Source: Alteromonadaceae bacterium Bs31
Lineage (GTDB): Bacteria; Pseudomonadota; Gammaproteobacteria; Pseudomonadales; Cellvibrionaceae
Length of the DNA stretch: 64,000 bases
Direction of reading: 5' to 3'
Assembly: GCA_900177435.1 (NCBI GenBank)
Contig: FXAI01000014.1
Location: 57,471-121,470 of the forward strand
Shown here: positions 27,043 through 34,350 of the stretch, piece by piece
Position numbering within the stretch: the first letter of the stretch is position 1
How the letters are laid out: each line of letters begins with the position of its first letter
The notes under the pieces: generated by a model
Databases searched by the model: none
The model's input: the letters and a program-made list of their open reading frames with translations, nothing else
Told to the model about the DNA's origin: nothing
Translations under genes and position numbers: made by a program

Positions 27043-29031
27043 ATGTTTGCACGAAAACTACTGCTCTTTACTTTTTTATGCGCGGGGTCTTGTTCATGTG
27101 CCGCCGCTACATTGGCTGAAAAATTTTTCTCATCTCCCGATATGGTTGATGCGGCACTATCCCCGAGCGGGAGTAAAGTGGCGGCGTTGAGGCTAGAGAA
27201 TGATTCTCAACGTATTAGCTTTATAGATACTGTGAGCATGACAGAACAGAGTGTTTTTTCTGTAGGCGAATACTCTGAAAAGGAGTCGTCCATCCGGGAG
27301 CTTGTTTGGCTGGACAATCGCTACGTTGCAGTACAGCTATCCCAGTTGAAAGAGGGGATAAAAGACTTGATGGACACCAAGTTACAGAAACGCTTACTGA
27401 TAATTGATAGTGAATCCCCAAAAGATAATGTGTTGAGTGTCCGTACCAAAGGGTGGCTGGCGGACCCTCTGCGCGGTGAGGCAAATAGCTTTTTGTTTGC
27501 AAAAAGCGGAATCTACTCGAAGCTCTACAAGCTTAGTGTTGACAAGTTGGCTCGCGATGGCGTCCGCTTGGGAAAGCTGGACCGAGTGGATGGAGGGCAA
27601 TTTGTTCGTTCAAATGAATCTCGCTCTATCGATGGCCATGCAATTCGCTGGTATCTGAAAAATGATGGCACAGCGCAGGCAGTGCTATATTTTTCTCGAG
27701 AGGAAGGTCTTGTATTGGCAGAGTTTAGTGCTGATGGCAAGCTGCAAACCTTGAAAAACTGGGAGGAAGATGACGAAAAAAGTAAGAAAAGTAAAAAAGA
27801 CAAAGATACAGCCACGAAGGCTGAAAAGCGCTTCGTCCCAATTGTTTTGGCTGGAATGTCCAGTTCATTTTATTGTTTGGATATTAATGAGGAAGTAGAA
27901 AAGTCTGTTTACCTGGTAAATTTTTCTACAGGCAAAGAAGAGAAGATATATCAAACTTCGTCGTACCAAATTCTAGATATTTTGGTTGGTGAGAGTGGTA
28001 AGTTCGTAGGCGTAAAGGTACTTAAAGATGGTACGGTATTTACTGAATTTGCCGAAGAAAATAAAAATTTGTCGCGAAAGGTAGAGTCTCTGATCATGGG
28101 GTCTATTGATTCCAGCCGTGACGGAAAAACAAATATCGTCTATGCAGAGGCCCACAATATGCCGGGGCACCTTATGCTGGCTAAAGATGGTAAAGAGTTA
28201 GCGCCGCTGGGAAAAGTTTATCCGTTGTTGCCCAAAGTATTGGCCTCCAAGCAGGTCGAGGCTGTATTGAATGTAGAAGGCCTCGATATACCCTATTTGC
28301 TGAACCTGCCTCAAGATACTTCAGTAAAGCTGCCAATGCTTGTTATGCCTCACGGTGGACCTATTGGGGTTTACGATACGCCTTATTTTGATGAGACTGC
28401 GCAGTTTTTCGTTGCGCAAGGCTATGCGGTGCTGCGGGTGAATTTTAGAGGCTCCAGTGGTTATAGTGAAGACCTGCAACGATCCGGTGAAAAACAATGG
28501 GGCAACATGATGCTCACAGATATTTTACAGGTCACTAGGCAGGTTACAAAACGTGCTGAAATTGACTCTAAGTCGGTATGCATCATCGGTATGAGCTATG
28601 GTGGCTACGCTGCGGCTGAGCTGCTTACTCGCCATCCAGAGGTTTTCCGCTGTGGTGTAGCTATGGCCGGGGTGTACGATATTAATTTGTATATCAATTT
28701 TCGAGAGCACAGTGATGGGAGGGCGGATTGGATATACAAGAATATCGGTGATCCAAGAGAGGATTACGACGATCTTAAAGCAATTTCACCACTCTATAGC
28801 ACAGAGAAATTGCAGCGTCCGATTTTCATCATACATGGGAAAAAAGATACCGTGGTCAGTTTTGAGCAGGCCTACCGGTATGCGGCTTTGTTATCGAAAA
28901 ACAACAAACCCTTTGAGTTATATATCGATGAAGAGATGACGCATTCATACGGAAGCCCGGAGAGTGCCGTTCGTTTAATGAGTAAGGTGTCCGAGTTTAT
29001 AGGTTCAAATATTGGTTCTACTATGCCGTAA
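27043..29031 (+). CDS. Secreted S9-family (prolyl oligopeptidase-like) serine peptidase
   Basis: A 662-residue exported peptidase. The signal peptide fits a start at ATG 27043; an ATG nine codons earlier would overlap the upstream gene. The N-terminal two thirds is a beta-propeller of weak repeats, with a Lys-rich insert (KKSKKSKKDKD) near residue 250. The alpha/beta hydrolase domain has the catalytic triad Ser518 (GMSYGGY), Asp602 (HGKKDTVV) and His634 (MTHSYG), preceded by the oxyanion-type MPHGGPIG segment. This is the dipeptidyl/acylaminoacyl peptidase pattern. It probably degrades peptides in the periplasm or outside. Confidence 0.93.
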   Translation: MFARKLLLFTFLCAGSCSCAAATLAEKFFSSPDMVDAALSPSGSKVAALRLENDSQRISFIDTVSMTEQSVFSVGEYSEKESSIRELVWLDNRYVAVQLSQLKEGIKDLMDTKLQKRLLIIDSESPKDNVLSVRTKGWLADPLRGEANSFLFAKSGIYSKLYKLSVDKLARDGVRLGKLDRVDGGQFVRSNESRSIDGHAIRWYLKNDGTAQAVLYFSREEGLVLAEFSADGKLQTLKNWEEDDEKSKKSKKDKDTATKAEKRFVPIVLAGMSSSFYCLDINEEVEKSVYLVNFSTGKEEKIYQTSSYQILDILVGESGKFVGVKVLKDGTVFTEFAEENKNLSRKVESLIMGSIDSSRDGKTNIVYAEAHNMPGHLMLAKDGKELAPLGKVYPLLPKVLASKQVEAVLNVEGLDIPYLLNLPQDTSVKLPMLVMPHGGPIGVYDTPYFDETAQFFVAQGYAVLRVNFRGSSGYSEDLQRSGEKQWGNMMLTDILQVTRQVTKRAEIDSKSVCIIGMSYGGYAAAELLTRHPEVFRCGVAMAGVYDINLYINFREHSDGRADWIYKNIGDPREDYDDLKAISPLYSTEKLQRPIFIIHGKKDTVVSFEQAYRYAALLSKNNKPFELYIDEEMTHSYGSPESAVRLMSKVSEFIGSNIGSTMP

Positions 29032-29130
29032 GTGACATGAAAATAGTTGGATTCGCTTTGGTTTTGATGCTGCGAACGAAAGTGATTAATGGCATTATGA
29101 TGCAAAGTTAATAGCGGCTCAGGAAAGCCC

Positions 29131-29901
29131 ATGTTCCCCATTCGAGATGACAACCCGCAGCTGAACAAACCCTATGCTACTTATGGGCTCATTGCCGCTA
29201 ATGCGCTGGCATGGTTTCTTTTGCAGGGTTTTGGTTTCGGTGAGCAGCTGCAAGCCTCCGTTTGTCAATACGGTTTAATTCCCTCAGATTTGTTTAGCAA
29301 CGAATTACTGGATGCAAGGCCTGCGGGTGCTTGCCCACCGGGTGGTGCTGGATGGCTGGGTGTGCTTACTTCTATGTTTATGCACGGCGGCTGGATGCAT
29401 ATTCTCGGTAATATGTGGTTTCTCTGGGTGTTTGGCGATAACGTGGAAGACGCCATGGGCTCGCTGCGCTTCCTATGCTTTTATATCTTAACCGGGTTGT
29501 GTGCAGTTGCGGCACAAGTGATTGCAGACCCCGGCTCAAGCATCCCTATGGTTGGCGCCTCTGGCGCAATTGGCGGCGTGATGGGGGCTTATATCATGCT
29601 GTATCCCCGCGTTAAGGTGCACATGGCGGTGATACTCATCATTATTTTTACCACCTTCCGTGTGCCGGCGGTGGCTATGCTGGGGTATTGGATTGTGCTG
29701 CAGTTATTGGGGGCGTTTTCGTCTATAGGTTCATCCGGAGGCGGTGTTGCTTTCTGGGCGCATGTGGGCGGCTTTGTTGGTGGCGCAGGGCTGGTTTGGC
29801 TGTTTAAAGATGACGAGCTTTTGTTAAATCACCCATACCACGGCTGGCAGCAGCAAAAACGTGCCGCTGATGTTTGGAATGACCCCTCCAACCGCGAATA
29901 A
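29131..29901 (+). CDS. Rhomboid-family intramembrane serine protease
   Basis: A 256-residue protein with six to seven membrane segments. Catalytic Ser144 lies in the GASGAIGG motif and His211 in AHVGGF. The first loop carries MHGGWMHILGNMWFLWVFGDNVED, the usual rhomboid signature with the WR-like region replaced by a Cys/Pro/Gly-rich stretch between about residues 45 and 75. It cleaves transmembrane substrates inside the inner membrane; targets are unknown. A second, smaller rhomboid follows 15 bases downstream, so the two are probably co-transcribed. Confidence 0.95.
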   Translation: MFPIRDDNPQLNKPYATYGLIAANALAWFLLQGFGFGEQLQASVCQYGLIPSDLFSNELLDARPAGACPPGGAGWLGVLTSMFMHGGWMHILGNMWFLWVFGDNVEDAMGSLRFLCFYILTGLCAVAAQVIADPGSSIPMVGASGAIGGVMGAYIMLYPRVKVHMAVILIIIFTTFRVPAVAMLGYWIVLQLLGAFSSIGSSGGGVAFWAHVGGFVGGAGLVWLFKDDELLLNHPYHGWQQQKRAADVWNDPSNRE

Positions 29902-29916
29902 AATAAGGCTGTAAGC

Positions 29917-30510
29917 TTGTATTCACTACCTATTCCCCGGGCGGACTCTCTGCGTGCACATCCATTTGTTTGGCTGGTTGCACTACTCAGCACCATTCCG
30001 TTTATTACGATTGTTAGCACCGGGCTGGAAAATGTTGCCGGCTGGTTTGCTCCACAGAGCCTGAATGATCTATGGCTAAGCCCCTGGCGTATTCTTACCC
30101 CTACGTTTGTGCATTACACCGTGGGGCATGTATTTACCAATATTTATATCTGGTGGTATTTTGGCGCAAAGATTGAAGAGCGTTCACGACTGGAGTTAGT
30201 CGTACTTTTTCTGCTGGCTGCGCTTGCGGGTAATATTGCACAGTGGTATTTCTCTGGGCCACATTTTGGTGGGCTTTCTGGTGTAACCTACGCATTATTA
30301 AGTTATTGTTGGTGCATTACATTCTTTTACAAAACCAATATTTTAAATTTGGATAGAGCCTTATCCATCCTGCTGTTAGCATTTCTACCGCTTTCTGCCA
30401 CAGGCCTATTTGGCAAGTTTTCTGATGCTGCCCACTTTACCGGCCTGCTTTGCGGCGCAATTTTGGCCGTGGGAAAATATACACTTTCCAACTATACACA
30501 GAGGACCTAG
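29917..30510 (+). CDS. GlpG-like rhomboid protease lacking the cytoplasmic domain
   Basis: A 197-residue inner-membrane protein. WRILTPTFVHYTVGHVFTN, WWYFGAKIEER, FSGPHFGGLSGVTYALL and DAAHFTGLLCG align with the E. coli GlpG core, giving catalytic Ser121 and His173. The GlpG N-terminal cytoplasmic domain is absent. The start is TTG; no earlier ATG is available before the conserved part. Its stop lies three bases before the next gene's ATG, so translation is probably coupled. Confidence 0.88.
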   Translation: MYSLPIPRADSLRAHPFVWLVALLSTIPFITIVSTGLENVAGWFAPQSLNDLWLSPWRILTPTFVHYTVGHVFTNIYIWWYFGAKIEERSRLELVVLFLLAALAGNIAQWYFSGPHFGGLSGVTYALLSYCWCITFFYKTNILNLDRALSILLLAFLPLSATGLFGKFSDAAHFTGLLCGAILAVGKYTLSNYTQRT

Positions 30511-30512
30511 CC

Positions 30513-31328
30513 ATGCCTGAGATTCGCCCAATGTACAAAGGCGACATTCACCATATCATCAGAATAATCGATGCCTACGATGACGACGACGCCGAAGCGG
30601 CGGAGGAAGACTACGAGGCGAGCGGGCTGGAAGATCAGTTTGTGCTGGAAGTTAACGACAAGGTAATAGGTGTTACCGGGTTTCGCCGCGTGGAAGCAAC
30701 AGATAAAACCGCATGGCTCTCCTGGACCTACGTGGACAAAGCCCATGCCGGGCAGGGCTACGGCAAGGCAATGCTCGGCCAGCTGCTGGACAAGTTGAAG
30801 GAGGAGCAGGCAGGGAAAATTTTTGTCAAAGTCTCTAACTACGAAGACCCGGAAGACGGCAAGATCTACGAGCGCGCGCACAAAATGTATCAATCTCTCG
30901 GTTTTGAGCTGGAGCTTACCAACAAGGATTTTTACGATGAGGGTGAAGACCAGTTGATTTACGGCAAAGTACTTACTCAATCTACTGAAGAAGAGCTTGA
31001 GGTATTGGAAGAAAAGCCGGTTATCCGCTTCAATGGTATGTACGAGATTGCGGAGTCTGAGGGGGCTTATACCTTTTCCTGGATTGTTGAAGAAAAAAAG
31101 GCGTTTTTTGGCAAGCGTAGCTTCTCGGTTGACGATCTGCGCATTGGTTTGCAGGCGGTGAAGAACGATGGGGGCCGCAAAGTTTTTTTGACATTTCCCT
31201 CAAATTTGCCTCTAATTCATCAACCACTTCAGGCTGTGGGATTCAAATACATCGGTAATCTCACAGACTATTATGAGAAAGGCGTACATGAAATGCACTT
31301 TTCACATAGCTTGGATACTATTGAGTGA
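30513..31328 (+). CDS. GNAT-family N-acetyltransferase with a C-terminal extension
   Basis: A 271-residue protein. The ATG at 30513 is preferred over the longer frame because GAGG precedes it and it removes overlap with the rhomboid gene. Residues about 1-150 are a GNAT fold: acetyl-CoA loop HAGQGYGKAML, then the KMYQSLGFE strand. Residues about 170-271 are a separate alpha/beta domain (FSWIVEEKKAFFGKRSF, KVFLTFPSNLPL) that I do not recognise. The acceptor is unknown. Polyamine-type substrates are possible, since an aminopropyltransferase and speD follow. Confidence 0.87.
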   Translation: MPEIRPMYKGDIHHIIRIIDAYDDDDAEAAEEDYEASGLEDQFVLEVNDKVIGVTGFRRVEATDKTAWLSWTYVDKAHAGQGYGKAMLGQLLDKLKEEQAGKIFVKVSNYEDPEDGKIYERAHKMYQSLGFELELTNKDFYDEGEDQLIYGKVLTQSTEEELEVLEEKPVIRFNGMYEIAESEGAYTFSWIVEEKKAFFGKRSFSVDDLRIGLQAVKNDGGRKVFLTFPSNLPLIHQPLQAVGFKYIGNLTDYYEKGVHEMHFSHSLDTIE

Positions 31329-31371
31329 GTGTTAGTGGTCCATAAAAAGGACCTTATTAAGGAATCATAAT

Positions 31372-31968
31372 ATGAAAAGTTTAATACAATACGGATTAAT
31401 CGCTGCGGTTGTTGGTGGCTACTTTCTATACAGTCAGTTCGGCGGTCAAAGTTATACAGAAGATGATATTGACCTGAATGCCGTACTTGATGTTACCGTC
31501 GATACCATCTACTCGTTCCAGGAGTCTCTGGATGGGCAGGACCAGGAAACACTTGATGAGGACAACACTTTCGTTGAGTTTTCTGAAGTGCTGCAGGAGA
31601 ACTACAATTCTGCGACCCCTGCGCTGCATACCGCCAGTATTGGTGTGATGCCACGAAACGACGCCTCCCTGCTTGCCTACGAAGATGTTAACCAGAACAA
31701 TGAGATGGAAGAAAGCGAGCCCGCGTTGTTCCTAGTAGAAATTGATGGTGAGCGCTCACGTGTTATTGCTTCCAGTCGCAGTGGCGCAGTGAATGATCAT
31801 CACTTTAGTGGCACGGGCCTATTAGCCGGTTACCTCATTGGCAGTATGATGAGTCGTCAGCGTATGGCAGGTGTGAGCTCCAGCTCTCTGGCAAATAAAA
31901 AGCCAATCACGGCTCGCGCAGCGGCGAAAGCTCGTGCAGGTTCTGGCAGCCATTCTAAAGGTAAATAA
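31372..31968 (+). CDS. Membrane-anchored protein of unknown function
   Basis: A 198-residue protein with AAGGA before the ATG and a single N-terminal transmembrane segment (LIAAVVGGYFLYSQF). An acidic region (EDDIDLNAVLDV, then EDVNQNNEMEESEP) follows, then HHFSGTGLLAGYLIGSMMSRQ and a basic, Ser/Ala-rich tail. The acidic N-terminal and basic C-terminal halves have opposite charge. It sits between the GNAT gene and the membrane aminopropyltransferase, in the same direction, which suggests a shared operon; the function is unknown. Confidence 0.72.
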   Translation: MKSLIQYGLIAAVVGGYFLYSQFGGQSYTEDDIDLNAVLDVTVDTIYSFQESLDGQDQETLDEDNTFVEFSEVLQENYNSATPALHTASIGVMPRNDASLLAYEDVNQNNEMEESEPALFLVEIDGERSRVIASSRSGAVNDHHFSGTGLLAGYLIGSMMSRQRMAGVSSSSLANKKPITARAAAKARAGSGSHSKGK

Positions 31969-31988
31969 TCTCTACCTTGTGCTAATTA

Positions 31989-32019
31989 CAGCGGCCTCCA
32001 GCCATTTGCTGGGCCGCTG
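31989..32019 (+). promoter_or_regulatory. Strong hairpin before the aminopropyltransferase gene
   Basis: CAGCGGCC (31989-31996) pairs with GGCCGCTG (32012-32019), and an inner CCAGC/GCTGG pair extends the stem to about 12 bp with a small bulge. No T-run follows. It ends 25 bases before the ATG at 32045, so it may control translation or separate the two messages. Confidence 0.6.
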
Positions 32020-32044
32020 TATCACCTTCCAAAGATAAAATTGC

Positions 32045-33589
32045 ATGTCTAATCCCTCTAATCATGAAGGCCACCAGCTTTCAGGAAAGCAGGTCGGTGT
32101 TCTGCTGTTTTCCATCCTTATTGTTGCTCTGTGCGGCATTGTTTACGAACTCATTATTGGAACCATTTCCAGCTATCTGCTGGGTAATAGCGTCTACCAG
32201 TTTTCTTTTACCATTGGCTTTTTTATGTTTGCCATGGGAGTGGGCTCGTTAATTTCCAAGTATTTTAATGAGCAGTACCTCCGCAACTTTATCTTGGTGG
32301 AAATTGCCATTGCGCTTGTTGGTGGTGTGAGCGGTATTCTGCTTTTTATGGCGTTCCCCTTTGCCCGCATTCTCTACGAGCTGGTGATGTACAGCTTGAT
32401 ATTGGTAATTGGTGCGCTGGTGGGGATGGAAATCCCCATACTGACCACGCTGCTGTCAAAGAATAAGCACATCAAAGATTCTATAGCAGACGTTATGTCT
32501 CTGGACTATGTGGGCGCATTAGTTGGCTCGGTATCATTTCCGCTGTTGTTATTACCTTCTCTCGGCCTAATTCAGTCGTCATTTGCGATTGGCTTAATCA
32601 ATATATTGGTTGCCATCGTTAATGTTTTTGTTTTTCGCTCTATGTTGCCGAAGTTCAGGCAAATGATGGCTGCCTGCCTCGCCGTACTGGCTTTGCTTAT
32701 CGCTTGTGTGCTGTATGGCTCTTACATTACTCGCTATGCGGAAAAACATTTATATTTCGATCAGATTATCTATACAAAACAGACGCCCTATCAAAAACTG
32801 GTTTTTACTCGCTCTGCCAATACGCGCGAGCAGCGCTTATACATCGATGGTCATATTCAGTTTTCCTCGCGCGACGAATACCGTTATCACGAGTATTTGG
32901 TGCACCCGCTTTTAGCCGTTGAGGGTAGCCGGGAGAATATCCTCATTCTTGGTGGCGGCGACGGCCTGGCAGCGCGTGAAGTTTTAAAATACCAGGATGT
33001 AAACTTGGTACATCTGGTAGATATCGACCCGGAAATGGTGAGAATAGGTCGCGAGTTGCCGATGTTGCGGCGACTCAATAATAAAAGCATGGAAGACCCG
33101 CGCTTAACGGCTTTTACTGAAGATGCCTTCAGCTTTGTGAATCAGCCCGGTATTGCCTACCACCGAGTGATAGTGGATATGCCAGACCCCCACAACGAGG
33201 CGATTAATAAACTCTATTCCCGCGAGTTTTACACCATGATTGCCAAGCGCATGGCCCCGGGTGGAGTACTGGTTAGTCAGAGTTCATCGCCGTTCTATAC
33301 CCGGCGAGTGTTCTGGTGTATTGAAGAGACGCTAGCGCAGGTTTTTGACGATACCCTGAGTTATCACACCGCCTTACCGTCTTTTGGCATATGGGGTTAC
33401 AACATGGCCCGCAAGGGAGAGTCATTGCCGAAAGTGTTTAGTATTGAAGTGCCTACCCGCGCGATAACGGACGAAACAATGCTTGCTGCACTGCAGTTTG
33501 ATAAGGATATGACCAAGGTAAGTACACCTGTAAATTCCATTATGGAACCGAAGCTGTATCAGCTCTATATCGAAGACCTGCGCCGCTAA
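32045..33589 (+). CDS. Membrane-embedded spermidine synthase-like aminopropyltransferase
   Basis: A 514-residue protein. Residues about 20-235 hold seven or so membrane segments. The C-terminal domain (about 245-500) is a class I methyltransferase-fold aminopropyltransferase: tetramerisation-type beta-hairpin (YQKLVFT, LYIDGHIQFSS, DEYRYHEYLVHP), GGGDG at 303-307, acidic Asp326 and Asp328 (LVDIDPEM), and catalytic-loop Asp378 (DMPDPHNE) with LYSREFY. It would transfer aminopropyl from decarboxylated S-adenosylmethionine to a polyamine acceptor at the membrane. The adjacent speD supplies that donor. The last four bases overlap the convergent speD end. Confidence 0.9.
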   Translation: MSNPSNHEGHQLSGKQVGVLLFSILIVALCGIVYELIIGTISSYLLGNSVYQFSFTIGFFMFAMGVGSLISKYFNEQYLRNFILVEIAIALVGGVSGILLFMAFPFARILYELVMYSLILVIGALVGMEIPILTTLLSKNKHIKDSIADVMSLDYVGALVGSVSFPLLLLPSLGLIQSSFAIGLINILVAIVNVFVFRSMLPKFRQMMAACLAVLALLIACVLYGSYITRYAEKHLYFDQIIYTKQTPYQKLVFTRSANTREQRLYIDGHIQFSSRDEYRYHEYLVHPLLAVEGSRENILILGGGDGLAAREVLKYQDVNLVHLVDIDPEMVRIGRELPMLRRLNNKSMEDPRLTAFTEDAFSFVNQPGIAYHRVIVDMPDPHNEAINKLYSREFYTMIAKRMAPGGVLVSQSSSPFYTRRVFWCIEETLAQVFDDTLSYHTALPSFGIWGYNMARKGESLPKVFSIEVPTRAITDETMLAALQFDKDMTKVSTPVNSIMEPKLYQLYIEDLRR

Positions 33590-34041
33590 AGGCGTTGTTC
33601 GCCGCGAAGTATTTCTTTCACTTCATGTTTTGTAGGTGCAAAGTATTCTTCTAAGCACGCCACAGCCTTCTCTGGCTTGGCGTTTCCACACATAAATACA
33701 TCAAAAGCTGCGTAGTCCAATTCTGGCCAGGTATGAACACTGATGTGAGATTCCGCCAGTAAAGCCACCCCTGTTACACCGCCGCCTTGGCTGAATTTAT
33801 GTAAGTGGACATGCAGCAGCACTGCGCCTGCAACGCGGGCAGCCTCAAGCAGTGCTTGCTCTATAAGCTGAGTGTTATCCAGGTTTTGCGCACCCCAGAA
33901 ATCCACAATAAAGTGCCTGCCAGCGCAATCGATATTGCTATTGGGTGCATTTTCATCGTTGCTGGTGTCATAAGGGAAGCTGACACTGGTGGACACATCG
34001 ACCATAGGGGCCTTGGGTTTAGAGGCTTGTTTATTGCTCAT
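33586..34041 (-). CDS. speD: S-adenosylmethionine decarboxylase proenzyme
   Basis: A 151-residue class 1b AdoMet decarboxylase that self-cleaves to form a pyruvoyl cofactor. The cleavage site is the Glu-Ser pair in LAESHISVHTWPE (Ser98 in this numbering), with the catalytic Cys118 in FMCG and the opening GRHFIVDFWG strand. The frame is open to a TTG at 34143; the start at 34041 is a guess, since there is no clear Shine-Dalgarno and conservation begins only about residue 38, so the N-terminus is uncertain. It supplies the aminopropyl donor for the convergent enzyme. Confidence 0.9.
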   Translation of the reverse strand: MSNKQASKPKAPMVDVSTSVSFPYDTSNDENAPNSNIDCAGRHFIVDFWGAQNLDNTQLIEQALLEAARVAGAVLLHVHLHKFSQGGGVTGVALLAESHISVHTWPELDYAAFDVFMCGNAKPEKAVACLEEYFAPTKHEVKEILRGEQRL

Positions 34042-34164
34042 TCGTAAGCACGGGTCCGTATTGTTTTGATTAAAGCTGAGCATGATTGTAAACACCACCT
34101 CTAGCAGGCGGTATATTGTGTAATCTTCAATACGCTCTTGCAAGCCAAAATACAGCTCTAAGAA

Positions 34165-34189
34165 AAACGCCAGGCTATGCCTGGCGTTT
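34165..34189 (-). terminator. Terminator-like hairpin between speD and the M56 peptidase gene
   Basis: AAACGCCAGGC (34165-34175) and GCCTGGCGTTT (34179-34189) form an 11-bp stem with a three-base loop. Read on the minus strand it is followed by TTTTTCTT, so it would stop minus-strand transcripts coming from the M56 gene. The near-symmetric arms may also act in the other direction. Confidence 0.75.
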
Positions 34190-34201
34190 GGGTGTAAAAA
34201 G

Positions 34202-34268
34202 CAGGGGGCCTCGTATCGGAGGGGACAGCGGCTCTAGCTAGAGCCTTTGGAAAAAGGTGGGCCCCCTG
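34202..34268 (-). other. Nested structured element (terminator or small RNA candidate)
   Basis: Outer arms CAGGGGGCC (34202-34210) and GGCCCCCTG (34260-34268) enclose a 16-base perfect palindrome GGCTCTAGCTAGAGCC (34230-34245). On the minus strand the outer stem is followed by CTTTTT. It could be a large terminator for the M56 gene, whose stop is about 80 bases away, a small RNA, or a processed 3' end. Nothing similar is recognised. Confidence 0.5.
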
Positions 34269-34350
34269 AAAGAACAGTGTGTTCGCAGTGTTGCTGCCTT
34301 ACCATGAAGTGCAGAGCTCGCTTGGCAATGGCGTGCGACCGGCTAATTGC

